From assembly GCF_002135435.1 (NCBI RefSeq), contig NZ_NEGK01000012.1, positions 1 through 64,000 of the forward strand: a stretch of DNA of 64,000 bases, in the 5' to 3' direction. The notes beneath the pieces were generated by a model that saw only the letters and a program-made list of their open reading frames with translations, was not told the origin of the DNA and made no database searches. Of this stretch, positions 24,490 to 33,400 are shown piece after piece (the first letter of the stretch is position 1; each line of letters opens with the position of its first letter). The translations under genes were made by a program, and so were the position numbers. Source of the DNA: Acinetobacter sp. ANC 3813 (GTDB lineage: Bacteria; Pseudomonadota; Gammaproteobacteria; Pseudomonadales; Moraxellaceae).

Positions 24490-24557
24490 TGCCTTCACTC
24501 ACAGTAAAATATGGCTCATTGTGAAGGATCTGGCAGGCGCCTTTTGCGCCGTATTCC
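24225..24557. repeat. Direct repeat copy A (promoter plus N-terminal module)
   Basis: About 333 bp matching 53276-53608 with only two or three differences seen by eye (for example at 24251 and near 24420). It covers the 3' edge of the module, its start codon, leader and late promoter. Spacing between copies is 29,051 bp in the same orientation. Confidence 0.9.
24517..24557 (-). promoter_or_regulatory. Late promoter element, GGAATACG box and CACAAT -10
   Basis: Box begins at 24557 and the hexamer occupies 24523-24518, with the standard 28-nt gap. It drives the gene starting at 24489. Confidence 0.6.
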
Positions 24558-24561
24558 AGAT

Positions 24562-24585
24562 AAAAAAACCCGCATTAAGCGGGCT
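24562..24585 (-). terminator. Intrinsic terminator after the endolysin gene
   Basis: CCCGC and GCGGG around TTAAT, then seven T on the minus strand, only four bases upstream of the late promoter box at 24557. Confidence 0.8.
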
Positions 24586-24597
24586 TTCTTCCAATCA

Positions 24598-25464
24598 TTA
24601 AGGCAGGACGGACCATGCCTTTTTAAACAGCGCTTGGCGCTCTTCCAGCCCATTTTTACCGCCATTAACAATGACACAGGACTGATTGAAATCGCCCTTA
24701 TTGACTGCGCCGCTGCAGGAATTTCGCGACCAAAACCATAGCGCAGATTTTACTGAATATTCAGGTTTAACGATAAGTTCAGGACTCTTAAGCAAGGTAT
24801 CCCCTGCACCTATGCCAATACTGCAAAGCTTGTAATTATCACGGCCAGTCAAATGCATTGGACCGCCGCCACGGTAATTAAATCCGTCATCATTATCTTT
24901 GCTGTTACCCATACGGCCGCCGTAAACAGTATTGGCGATAGCAGCAGGGCCACGGGCCGCAATTGCCTGTGCGCTCTGTGCTGTTTTAAAATATTTAGGG
25001 AATACTTTCAGCAGGCGCTCTGCCCGATAGTTCATATTTTCGCGCAATTCACTGAACCCTGACGATTCATGCAGAACATTGGCTAGAAAGCCGCACAGAT
25101 CGGCTTTGGTTTTGACATGATACGTTGCGACGGCCGCATTAATCATAACTGCAAAACCAGAAACAGCCTTAGAATGCAGGCGTTTCAGCATTTCATCCGT
25201 CAGCTGGGGCGCTGGCAGAAGTGAATTGAAGCCAGACATTGAACCGCCGCCAAAATCCCCATCAATGGCACCGAAATATACGCGCTGTTCAGCCAGAATC
25301 CCCTGAATTTCACGGGCCTGTTTTTTGAATTGTTTGGTCTTTTCTTTCAGGTCCAATACGGCGCTATAGCTAATCCATCCGATTTGCCCGTCTATTGCGC
25401 CGCCGTATAAACCCGCCGTTTTCAGAATCTTTTGAATCTCTTTTAATGCGTCTTTTTGGTTCAT
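24598..25464 (-). CDS. Endolysin: two peptidoglycan-binding repeats plus GH19 lysozyme/chitinase domain
   Basis: A 288-residue protein. Residues about 7-40 and 50-84 are two peptidoglycan-binding-like repeats (LYGGAIDGQIG and VYFGAIDGDFG). From about 95 on it is a GH19 domain: FLANVLHESSGFSELRENMN gives catalytic Glu133 and likely second acid Glu142, and GGGPMHLTGRDNY is the substrate-loop motif. It cuts glycan strands of the cell wall at lysis. No signal peptide, so it needs a holin; the gene just upstream, overlapping by four bases, encodes a good candidate. Confidence 0.9.
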   Translation of the reverse strand: MNQKDALKEIQKILKTAGLYGGAIDGQIGWISYSAVLDLKEKTKQFKKQAREIQGILAEQRVYFGAIDGDFGGGSMSGFNSLLPAPQLTDEMLKRLHSKAVSGFAVMINAAVATYHVKTKADLCGFLANVLHESSGFSELRENMNYRAERLLKVFPKYFKTAQSAQAIAARGPAAIANTVYGGRMGNSKDNDDGFNYRGGGPMHLTGRDNYKLCSIGIGAGDTLLKSPELIVKPEYSVKSALWFWSRNSCSGAVNKGDFNQSCVIVNGGKNGLEERQALFKKAWSVLP

Positions 25465-25730
25465 GGATCGCTTTTCCTGTTAAACACGTTTACTGTATTT
25501 AACAGGAATAAAAATGCCTGATTTGTCAGGATTCCAGCTAATAGCGCGCTGCCTAAGAGCAATGCCGCCGTGTATGACTCAATCGCAATAAATGCACCGA
25601 TCAGGACCACGCACACAATAATCCAATTGCGCTTGCATGAAGATGACGTATCAATAACTTTGTCAGAAACAAAAACCACTGCAATCGCAGACAGCGCAAT
25701 TGCTAAACCGATGATTACATGAAGTGTCAT
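25461..25730 (-). CDS. Putative holin
   Basis: An 89-residue protein with three hydrophobic helices (IIGLAIALSAIAVVFV, WIIVCVVLIGAFIAI, AALLLGSALLAGIL) and a short charged C-terminus, typical of class I holins. ATG overlap with the endolysin gene supports a lysis cassette. It would form the membrane lesion releasing the endolysin. Confidence 0.7.
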   Translation of the reverse strand: MTLHVIIGLAIALSAIAVVFVSDKVIDTSSSCKRNWIIVCVVLIGAFIAIESYTAALLLGSALLAGILTNQAFLFLLNTVNVFNRKSDP

Positions 25731-25733
25731 AGC

Positions 25734-26249
25734 TTATTCCTCCCGATCATCAAAGCTCTTATTGATCTGGTCTATATCCGATTGATTAACCGATAGACGC
25801 AGCGAAGCAGCCTTAATGGCAGCAGCGTGAATAAGATGCGCGATTGCAGGAAATACAAAAGATACGGCGGCGACCCATAGCAGAATGATTGGCCCAATAT
25901 CTTTTTTTGTTGAAATGTAATAAATAAAAGCCAAGCTCCCGCCAGCAATAGACAGCAGAAGCTTTATCCATTTTGGATAAGGACGTGGCCCGTATTTAGG
26001 CGTTGGATAAAAAACCCCGACAATTGAACCGATAACCAGAAAAACCAGACTTGCCAAGATCAGCATGAAATAGCTGTACGTCACTGCAAAACTGCGCAGT
26101 GAGTCATTACTCAATACATGACCATGCATAGCGCTTGTCTGCGCTAAACGTGTACTGCCAGCCTGTGCCAAATCAGCTGCCAAAGGCATCGCCACCATTA
26201 GAAAATATCCGATAGCCTTTGACACAATCCCTAGTTTTTCAATCATCAT
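25734..26249 (-). CDS. Membrane protein in the lysis cassette
   Basis: A 171-residue protein with about four hydrophobic helices (IGYFLMVAMPLAADL, YFMLILASLVFLVIGSIVG, LLLSIAGGSLAFIYY, IILLWVAAVSFVFPAIAHLI) and an acidic tail. The overall look, with helices interrupted by a polar central segment, recalls DotA/TraY-type membrane proteins, but it is much shorter. It could be a second holin, an antiholin or an exclusion protein. Three bases separate it from the holin candidate. Confidence 0.55.
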   Translation of the reverse strand: MMIEKLGIVSKAIGYFLMVAMPLAADLAQAGSTRLAQTSAMHGHVLSNDSLRSFAVTYSYFMLILASLVFLVIGSIVGVFYPTPKYGPRPYPKWIKLLLSIAGGSLAFIYYISTKKDIGPIILLWVAAVSFVFPAIAHLIHAAAIKAASLRLSVNQSDIDQINKSFDDREE

Positions 26250-26272
26250 ATTCGCCTGCCGTTAAAACACTC

Positions 26273-26536
26273 TTAGATTTTTTTAGAAATATTCTCTAAA
26301 TGCGTTTGAATGTTTAAAAGCATTTGAACATGGTTTTCATTTTGCAATTTTTTGATTTTCCAGCCTCCTTTGCTGTAAAAATCCCCTATCACCCAATATG
26401 GCAATTTCATTGCGTCATGCAAATTTACGCCTGAATCAATACTGAACTGCTGCAGCTCCTCCCAGTGCAATTGATAGCAGCTCTTGGGCGTATCCTGTGA
26501 ATGCATGATCTGGCCGAAATCGGCACGGCGCATCAT
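26273..26536 (-). CDS. Small protein overlapping the gene before it by about 100 bp, chaperone-like layout
   Basis: An 87-residue protein. AAGAGGT lies before the double ATG at 26536. It starts inside the last 34 codons of the upstream gene in another frame. The core has LHWEELQQFSIDSGVNL and YWVIGDFYSKGGWKI. A long overlap after a tail-related gene is the layout of tail assembly chaperones and T4-like hub-assembly genes, but I cannot confirm the family. Confidence 0.55.
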   Translation of the reverse strand: MMRRADFGQIMHSQDTPKSCYQLHWEELQQFSIDSGVNLHDAMKLPYWVIGDFYSKGGWKIKKLQNENHVQMLLNIQTHLENISKKI

Positions 26537-27170
26537 CTGTACCTCTTTTGTCTATTTTTTCCAGAACAATGCCATTATCAAATGCAATATTGACCAGATG
26601 CTGCTGCTGGCCCTGCAGATCTAAAAATTCATCATATATTTCATTAAATTCAAAGGCTGAAAAACCCTTAATAGTTTCTATCCTGTTGTGAATGACATTG
26701 GCCGTAAAATCCAGCGTCGAAGGCGTATCCAGCGGCGGCAGACGCTCATCAAGCCCTATTGTTAGCCCCATTTCACCCAGCATCCAGTCTTCTGTCGTTT
26801 CACAGCCGATTTCTAGCGCCGTAACCTCCAAGCCTGTTAAGTGCCGCACCGTCATATCCATTTTTTCTGACTTAACACGCTCTTTGCTGAAATCATTCAG
26901 GGCTTTAGATATGTAGTCAGCTGGATTAGTTTTCCCGCGCAGGGCGTTACGGTCTTGCGTCAAATCTAGATACACCAGCAAATGACAATAGCGTTCTTCT
27001 GCAGTCATCTTCATGAAATCTATATTAGGCCCCAAAATAGAACTTAAAAACGCTGTTAGCTGGGACTCATAGTGCGATTTATTCAGCTTTGCAATGGTGA
27101 GAAGTGAACCTACTGTTGCATCAGTAAATGAGCGGCGCTGATTGGCAATTTCTATAATTGGATATGACAT
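26436..27170 (-). CDS. Structural or assembly protein, probable tail/baseplate assembly factor
   Basis: A 244-residue protein; MSYPIIEIANQ at ATG 27170 is preferred, since it lies just after the previous stop. It is mostly helical: LTIAKLNKSHYESQLTAFLS, then EERYCHLLVYLDLTQD. The C-terminal end overlaps the 87-residue gene. T4 gp26-like hub assembly proteins have a comparable layout, with an N-terminal strand motif followed by helices; this is tentative. Confidence 0.5.
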   Translation of the reverse strand: MSYPIIEIANQRRSFTDATVGSLLTIAKLNKSHYESQLTAFLSSILGPNIDFMKMTAEERYCHLLVYLDLTQDRNALRGKTNPADYISKALNDFSKERVKSEKMDMTVRHLTGLEVTALEIGCETTEDWMLGEMGLTIGLDERLPPLDTPSTLDFTANVIHNRIETIKGFSAFEFNEIYDEFLDLQGQQQHLVNIAFDNGIVLEKIDKRGTDDAPCRFRPDHAFTGYAQELLSIALGGAAAVQY

Positions 27171-27175
27171 GCTGA

Positions 27176-27958
27176 TCATCCATAAATTTGATTGATATTT
27201 TCCGCATCCCAAGCGGTGCGGGATAAGAAGCTGGCCTGCACTTGAAGAGCCATTCGATTTCCTTCGCTATCCATTGGCACCGCAATGGGCGCAGAAAGGC
27301 TATTTAAGATCATCGGCGCATATTTCTTGCCGCCGTGATAAAGCGCCAGATACGGCGGTATAATTGACGGGAATAACGATTGAAGGTTTTTATTTTCTGC
27401 AACACTGGCAATCAAACTGCCATTTTCCAACTTTTCAGGAAGGGTCCAGCGCATCAAAAGCCTGATTTGATTTTCAACTTCAAATTTAGCGTTTTCCCAT
27501 GCCTCAAAATACAGGGTCATATTCATTGAAAATGGCGCGCTGGAAACAAAGATCTGGGTCGAATTAGTTTTTGTTAAATTGCTTCGGCCTTCAAATATAT
27601 TCATAGCTTCCTGTTTATCTGCAGAAAGCTCTGTACCAAAAACACCGCCCAAAACACTTGATGCTGTATTTGTCCAGTCGCCAGACTGCAGCATGCCGAT
27701 TAGAGTGGGCAGGCGCTGTTCTGGATTTGAGTTTTCAAAGGGCGTGGAATACTGGGATTCCAAATGGACTTCTCCCTCACTAGCCACAGCGACTACCTGT
27801 TCATCACTGTCTATCAGCGCACCTTCTTTATCACACTTCCGTATACGCGCCTGATAGACGTCGCTGAGCTTTCCAAAATTAGACGGATTTTTATATTGCT
27901 TCTCAGCCTTTGTCTTATTGGATACAACGTCTTCAACTTTTACAGGATTATAAGCCAT
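27176..27958 (-). CDS. Virion structural protein, tail-associated
   Basis: A 260-residue protein starting MAYNPVKVEDVVSNK at ATG 27958. The C-terminal half is beta-rich and has FSMNMTLYFEAWENAKFEVE, IIPPYLALYHGGKKYAP and LQVQASFLSRTAWDA, a plan similar to tail-tube-junction or baseplate proteins. GGGGG of the ribosome site is the 3' arm of a hairpin touching the start codon (27959-27983), so expression may be translationally controlled. Confidence 0.5.
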   Translation of the reverse strand: MAYNPVKVEDVVSNKTKAEKQYKNPSNFGKLSDVYQARIRKCDKEGALIDSDEQVVAVASEGEVHLESQYSTPFENSNPEQRLPTLIGMLQSGDWTNTASSVLGGVFGTELSADKQEAMNIFEGRSNLTKTNSTQIFVSSAPFSMNMTLYFEAWENAKFEVENQIRLLMRWTLPEKLENGSLIASVAENKNLQSLFPSIIPPYLALYHGGKKYAPMILNSLSAPIAVPMDSEGNRMALQVQASFLSRTAWDAENINQIYG

Positions 27959-27983
27959 AAAAAACCCCCTATTTATCAGGGGT
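27959..27983 (-). terminator. Hairpin with T-run directly before a start codon
   Basis: On the minus strand CCCCT and AGGGG pair, followed by TTTTTT and the ATG of the 27958 gene. The G-run is also the only visible ribosome binding site, so the structure may terminate transcription and hide the ribosome site. Confidence 0.6.
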
Positions 27984-28007
27984 AGTTTGAATGACTTTAA
28001 AAACGCT

Positions 28008-28298
28008 CTATTCGCCGTTTTCCAGCTTAATCGGCATGAGTACGGCGTCATATCCCAGATTGCTGTAAAACTTCACTACAGGTTCAAGCGCCAAGTTATA
28101 GCTTATTTTCCACTCTAGGCACTTCTGATCTTTGATCGGCATAAATAGCCAGCTATGCTTAGAATCTGCATCCCCCTTCTTGTAGAAATGGCAGAAATGG
28201 CCGTTAATAAAAAACATATGGATAGCGCCGTGGCTTTCCCCAAGTGCGCGCAGCTCCCGTTCATTCTCTAAATCGTGCCCTCTGGTTCTAAGTCGCAT
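28008..28298 (-). CDS. Small accessory protein under array control
   Basis: A 96-residue protein with aromatic and His-rich strands (AIHMFFINGHFCHFYKKG). No family recognised. Its start codon lies four bases from the 17-bp-step operator array. Together with the next four genes it forms a group of small individually controlled units (morons) placed between lysis/tail genes and the polyvalent genes. Confidence 0.55.
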   Translation of the reverse strand: MRLRTRGHDLENERELRALGESHGAIHMFFINGHFCHFYKKGDADSKHSWLFMPIKDQKCLEWKISYNLALEPVVKFYSNLGYDAVLMPIKLENGE

Positions 28299-28301
28299 AT
28301 C

Positions 28302-28351
28302 ACACCTAAATAAACAAGTTGTTCATTTGAACACTATGTTCATTTAAACAT
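28302..28351. promoter_or_regulatory. 17-bp-step operator array (three units)
   Basis: Units begin at 28302 (right half only), 28319 (TTGTTCATTTGAACAC) and 28336 (ATGTTCATTTAAACAT). A GGAATA box at 28381 with TTAAAT at 28347-28342 has late-promoter spacing, so the last unit would overlap the -10. Confidence 0.7.
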
Positions 28352-28352
28352 A

Positions 28353-28376
28353 AATAAAAAAGGGCATTGCGCCCTT
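28353..28376 (-). terminator. Intrinsic terminator after the 62-residue gene
   Basis: GGGCGCAATGCCC hairpin followed by six T on the minus strand, overlapping the stop region of the gene ending at 28375. Confidence 0.75.
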
Positions 28377-28563
28377 ATTCCATGTCTTCCGATACTGGCT
28401 CTGGGTTGACTGGCGGGGTATTTCCGCCAATCAGGCGAAAGCGTTCAGCATCGGCCTCAGCTTGACTGCTAAACGCTTTTAAGCCCACCCAGTTCATGCG
28501 GTTTTTGTCCTTAAAGAATCCAACTTCCCAGAAGTTGCCTGCGGGCCATACCTCAAATTTCAT
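28375..28563 (-). CDS. 62-residue protein of unknown function
   Basis: A short acidic-tailed protein: beta strands FEVWPAGNFWEVGFFKD, a helix SQAEADAERFRL and a Pro/Glu-rich end. ATG at 28563. No known family; placed in the group of array-controlled small genes. Confidence 0.5.
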   Translation of the reverse strand: MKFEVWPAGNFWEVGFFKDKNRMNWVGLKAFSSQAEADAERFRLIGGNTPPVNPEPVSEDME

Positions 28564-28601
28564 TTATTCTCTCAGCCTCAGAAATAGTATTAAGATTAGC
28601 C

Positions 28602-28844
28602 TTACTTATTAACACGGTCGACTTTAATCTCAAAAACCCCTAAAGGTTTATGACATTCAGCGCAATAACATGTTTTACCTTCTTTATATGTGATCGTGTC
28701 ATGCATTTCCCCGTTATAAGTTTCTTCACCATCAAATCTATAGCGATAAACATAACAGCCTGATACAGTCCCTTTTCTATAAAATTCATCATGACCACAT
28801 GCAGGGCATTTCTCGATTAGCTTCTGATCTTTTCCCACTTTCAC
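28602..28844 (-). CDS. Small zinc-ribbon protein (GTG start), candidate regulator
   Basis: An 80-residue frame with GTG at 28844, or more likely GTG at 28838, which is eight bases from AGAGG. It has KCPACGHDEF near the N-terminus and TCYCAECHKPLG near the C-terminus, a two-knuckle zinc ribbon about 45 residues apart. Small zinc proteins of this size include P2 Ogr-type late activators, so it is one candidate for the factor reading the GGAATA promoters. Its own promoter carries a three-unit 17-bp-step array. Confidence 0.55.
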   Translation of the reverse strand: MKVGKDQKLIEKCPACGHDEFYRKGTVSGCYVYRYRFDGEETYNGEMHDTITYKEGKTCYCAECHKPLGVFEIKVDRVNK

Positions 28845-28865
28845 ATCCTCTTTAGCCCCATTGAA

Positions 28866-28915
28866 TTGTTTAAATGAACAATATGTTCATTTAAACACAT
28901 TGTTCATTTAGACAA
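28866..28915. promoter_or_regulatory. 17-bp-step operator array (three units)
   Basis: Units begin at 28866, 28883 and 28900: TTGTTTAAATGAACAA, ATGTTCATTTAAACAC and TTGTTCATTTAGACAA. This is the most complete array; all three units are near palindromes. Confidence 0.75.
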
Positions 28916-29043
28916 TATGCGCCGTACTTAAAAACGGGCAAATCTGGCACAGTGCTTATTGCGATTCCGCTGATATTTTCGTTTAATGGACTGGCAGCGG
29001 AATTACAAACAGACCCATTAATTCAACTGTAAATTGCCTCAAA

Positions 29044-29077
29044 AAACCCGTTCGCACCTCAGAAGGCGCGCGGGTTT
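29044..29077 (-). terminator. Intrinsic terminator after the 329-residue gene
   Basis: AACCCG and CGGGTT close a long loop and are followed by a T-run on the minus strand. The 170 bases from 28916 to 29089 contain nothing else I can support. Confidence 0.65.
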
Positions 29078-29089
29078 TTATTTGAAATC

Positions 29090-30079
29090 CTATTTTAAAT
29101 TTCTTGCTTCATCTAATCTGCTTGGGTGATTCGCTTCAATCTTTGACAAAGCATATTGAATATACTGCTCAGCGCTTCTAATTTCAGATTTAACGCCAGA
29201 AATCTTGCGCTGCATGTCGCGGGTCAAATTCTTATTTTTAAATGAATCTAGAAAAGTATTGCCGCTATTAATTCGATTTTTCTGATTTTGAATAGCGGCC
29301 ATCGTGCCATCAGCGCTGATCTGAAACGGCATGAATTTAGATCCTATGCATGACTGATCAATAATTTCCGTATTGCTATGCCTATCCATCTTATACCCAT
29401 GATAAGCAATCTTAGTGCGGTCATGCGGCTGCAGCCGAATCCATCTAAAACAGCATGAACATGTCTGATAATTGCTGTGATCTTTTGGTAAGCGCTCAAC
29501 CAGTTCCACGCTGCGGCGTATGTCGTCCAGCAGTTCAGCTTCCAAAATCAAGCTTTTGCAAAAGTTTAAATATTCTGATTCTGGCTGTGCTTTCAGCAGC
29601 TCTTCAACACGCTTCAAAGGGTATTCAGTAATACCAAAAGAATCGTATAAAACAGATGCATCAATATTTTGCTTTAAGGACATTGTGCTTTTTATTAATT
29701 CACTGCGTACATCATGTGTTTTTTGGGCGCGCTTTACAGCCTTAAAAACATTTTCAAAGATAGGGGAAAACAGACTAAAAAAGCGGGACTTCTGCAGCGG
29801 CAGCAAACCTGTAAGCTCTGATTGCTCTAAAAGTAATTTTGCCTTAATTGCATTGATTAAAATTTTATCATGAGACTTTCGCTTTGAGCTTTCCACTGCA
29901 ATTTTATAGGTTTCAGGCACATTCAGCTCAAGCCATTCGATAATCTCACGCTCTACAGCGATAAATGATTCATCACCCTCTAAAGTAGGCCATAGTTTCG
30001 GCTGAATCATTGCATCCATATCAATTTCTGAAATATCAGTATTAAATGAATATGCAATTAAAATAGTATTTTGCTCCAT
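29090..30079 (-). CDS. Protein of unknown function with a Cys/His cluster
   Basis: A 329-residue, mostly helical protein. Residues about 205-245 carry YQTCSCCFRWI, RLQPHDRTKIAYHGY and a later SCIGSKF, which could be a metal site. The C-terminal 70 residues are a basic coiled coil (RDMQRKISGVKSEIRSAEQY). It belongs to the array-controlled accessory group and has AT-rich coding sequence with many AAA/ATT codons. No function proposed. Confidence 0.55.
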   Translation of the reverse strand: MEQNTILIAYSFNTDISEIDMDAMIQPKLWPTLEGDESFIAVEREIIEWLELNVPETYKIAVESSKRKSHDKILINAIKAKLLLEQSELTGLLPLQKSRFFSLFSPIFENVFKAVKRAQKTHDVRSELIKSTMSLKQNIDASVLYDSFGITEYPLKRVEELLKAQPESEYLNFCKSLILEAELLDDIRRSVELVERLPKDHSNYQTCSCCFRWIRLQPHDRTKIAYHGYKMDRHSNTEIIDQSCIGSKFMPFQISADGTMAAIQNQKNRINSGNTFLDSFKNKNLTRDMQRKISGVKSEIRSAEQYIQYALSKIEANHPSRLDEARNLK

Positions 30080-30100
30080 GTGAACCCCTTGGCAATTCTA

Positions 30101-30301
30101 TTAAGATTTAGTTTTATTTAAATGTAATGCATCATCAACATGATAGACCATTAGGGATTCACCAGCTTCCATTTGACTATCTATGAACATTTCAATCTCA
30201 GATTCTTTTTCAAAATAAATGCTGTCACGGCACATATTTCCAGACACATCATATTGAAATGCATAAAATTTAAAGTCTTTCCCGCGTGGCAATCTAAACA
30301 T
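30101..30301 (-). CDS. 66-residue protein of unknown function
   Basis: Short protein MFRLPRGKDFKFYAFQYD with alternating strands, then an acidic helix (KESEIEMFIDSQMEAG). Resembles small phage proteins of alpha/beta type but is not recognised. First gene after the array at 30312-30361. Confidence 0.5.
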   Translation of the reverse strand: MFRLPRGKDFKFYAFQYDVSGNMCRDSIYFEKESEIEMFIDSQMEAGESLMVYHVDDALHLNKTKS

Positions 30302-30311
30302 TTTTTAATCT

Positions 30312-30361
30312 CAATAATTATGAACACTTTGTTCATTTGAACATTTTGTTCATTTGTTGTC
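30312..30361. promoter_or_regulatory. 17-bp-step operator array over a TTGACA promoter
   Basis: Units begin at 30312 (half), 30329 (TTGTTCATTTGAACAT) and 30346 (half). On the minus strand TTGACA lies at 30363-30358 and TCAAAT is 17 bp downstream inside the middle unit, so a bound protein would block RNA polymerase. Confidence 0.7.
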
Positions 30362-30381
30362 AATGCGTATTACCCATCAAT

Positions 30382-30408
30382 AAAAAGCCCGCATATAGCG
30401 GGCTTTTT
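30382..30408 (-). terminator. Intrinsic terminator after the polyvalent genes
   Basis: AAAAAGCCCGC pairs with GCGGGCTTTTT around a short loop, near-perfect and T-rich on both strands. Confidence 0.85.
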
Positions 30409-30422
30409 ACAGGGCAGGGGAC

Positions 30423-33400
30423 TTAGCTTAAAGCTGCCTCAGCACGGTCTGCCGCCAGCTCTTCCAGAATGACTGCGAAAGCCTCTGAATGTACGGCGTT
30501 TCCGCACTTCTGGCGCGCTTGTTTAACCTCTGACAGTGTAGGGATATGCTCACCATCAAAAACAATGGCTGGAATGAGTTTTTCACCATTCTTAAGGGCC
30601 TGTTCATAGCGTTTTCGGCCGTGGACCACATTGAAATTATTGCCCTGCTCAATAACGACAATCGGCTCACGCAGCGTCGGTTTAGCATCTTTACTGCCAT
30701 CATCCAGATTATCGAGTTTTAAGCGTTTAATCGGCAGCAGATCAAAACTGCCGTCATTCAGCCATGAATCCAGCATTGCGCCCTGTATGCTGTCAAACAT
30801 TGCCGTATGGCCGCCGTAAATTTTCGCCTTAAAGTCTTCTAGGCTCAGATCATGCACGGCGCTTACGCCATTAAAATTTTCATCATAATGCGAACGGTAC
30901 AGCTCCACGGCTTGCGTTTTATTGTCCACCCCTATAATGACCTTGTGTTCATCAAAGCGTCCATTACGGTCATTCTGGCTGATTACATACACACGCCCGT
31001 CAAAATCATGCGGCACATCAGATGCAATGAAAATATCAAGCTCATCCCCATCTGCGCCCAGCGTGGTTTCAATAAAGCCATAATGCGCGGTCATCTGGGT
31101 TTCCCATGCATTCCCAGCCTCATCGGTTCCAGAACGGATACTGCCGATAGGATTTTCAATCGCAATGCTTAAGCCGGCAATATTCACTTTTGCCGTTTTA
31201 TAGTCATTTGCAATCAGCTGCTGCTGTGTCGGGTTTTCACCCTCATTCAGCTGACTGGTTGCCGCACCTTGAGCAATAGCATCCGTAATCTGGATAACAT
31301 TCACAGTATTCGCGGCCGCAGCCAGATCATCGGGATTCAGTTCAGGATCTGCCTTAAGCTCGGCCATGTATTCCAGTTTATTTTCAGTTTTCACAATAAA
31401 TGCATTAATGAAATCGACACAATCCTGAATGAAAATGCCGTTTTCTGTCACGCACTGAATGAACTTGGGACCCTGATAAATCTCAATATCAAAGGTGTAT
31501 AAGCGGCGCTGATTGATGCGGACTTGGAACTCTTCATCAGCATTGCTGTAAATGCCTTTTTCGCCAATAATCCAGCCCTTTTCTACCAGCTGGCTTTTCA
31601 GATAGTTCGCGCATGCTTGAGTCGCATCAGAAGAGTTGCTTGAGTCCAGCATGCCAGACTGCATCTCTTCATCTTCAAGCTCTTTTTGAACATCAGCAAA
31701 GAAATCGTCATAAGCAGCACTTTCATCGTAAAGCTCTGGTGTACCGCCAAAGATCGAATCAAGCAGCGCCTGATTTTCAGATGCCTTTTTTAGAATTTCT
31801 TTAGTACGGATGACACGGAATAGCTCATCAAAAGCAGCATTCACCGTTTCACGCTCTTTGCCCTGCGGATATGCCACTTCACCTATACGGCCATTGCCGC
31901 CCTGTGTCGCATAAGCCAAGTAATCATTTTTACGGCCTTGCTCTGCCAGACGGTCCTGCAGATACGCTGAGAATGCGCGTGCGGCCATTTCATAATCCTT
32001 GGCCCAATAGGATTTCTTGCCGCCACCATCCAAAAACATAGCGCTGCGCTTAAATTGTGACGTGCTTTTAGCGCCTGTCAGCGGCATTTCCACTTCACCA
32101 TCAGTATTAACAGGAACATCCTGTACAGAAAAATGACGTTGAAGCAAGTAATCACCTAAATGACGCTCTGCCACATTGCGCACATTCATCCGCTCATTCC
32201 TGCGCTGGAAATCCTCTGCCCAGTTTTGAAAGCGGATTGAAAGCTCAGCCAATGACAGTGCATTTGCTTCGTCCATTGATAGATTGAGCAAACGTGGCAT
32301 TTGCTGAGCATTTTGATTAATCCATTCTATCGTGCGTTCAGTTTGCGTTTCCAAAGACAGGTCTACATACTGCGATTTATATGCAAATAGGTCCTTGCGT
32401 ACTGTCAGCGCCTCATTCAACCCCTCAAAAGCAGCGCGCAGCTCTTCATCCTGAATCTGATTATAATCGGTACTTGCAAAGAAGCGGATGTCTTTGCCAG
32501 TTTCACCGATTAAATCAGCAATCAGGTTATCAATTGCATGGAAATATTCATGGCCCAATGAGCCGCCGCCTTTCATCTTAGTAATGTTAATGACTTTGGT
32601 TGATGACTCATAATGCGCCAAGGCGCCGCCTTTCCCGCGTGCGCCAAAGGCAAGCGCCAAATTTCCGCCCAGACCTAAATGCTTGGCATCAATGCCCAGC
32701 ACATCCGACATATCCAGCATAGCTTCGGCCGTGGCCTTCATATGAAATTCAGCGCTTGATTTGTCTTTTAGGACCCAATTGCCTGATTGAATACCACGGA
32801 ATCCGAAAATTTCCTCAAGCTGTTTAGATGACTGCAGATCTATTTCTGTACCGCCTGTACGTTCAATATCTGACGCATGTTCCAGCTGGAAGGTCGCCTT
32901 TTTCGGCTTAACTTCCTTGCCCTCTTCATCCTTCACTTTAGGTTCCAGATTTGCCCAGTCCCATGTTGCGCCCTTGGATTCGTGATAGGTATCAGGATTT
33001 TTATTTCTTCTGCATTCAGACAATGCTTTATTGCCTGTCTTAAATATCCATGAACGGAAACTTTCACCTAGTTCAGCCATACAGCGATTTTCTAGGATGC
33101 CAGCAGGCCCGTATGAATCCGCAATCGCAGGGTTTTTATAGTATTCAATTGCATATTTCGGCCGCAAACACATCTTACCAATGCTAACCAGTGCATCTTC
33201 TATATCTTCATAAGATCTGCATTTTTCCAATGTTTCACGCAACACAGAAATGCCACGTACATAGTTGCGCATGCTGTCTGAATTGGTCGGGACTAAAGGC
33301 TCTTTACCTACCGCCGTATAAACCCGCTTAATCAGATAGGCCACATTTGACGGCATACCCGCTTCACGCAAGCCCGCCCAATCCACAACACCAAAGACAT

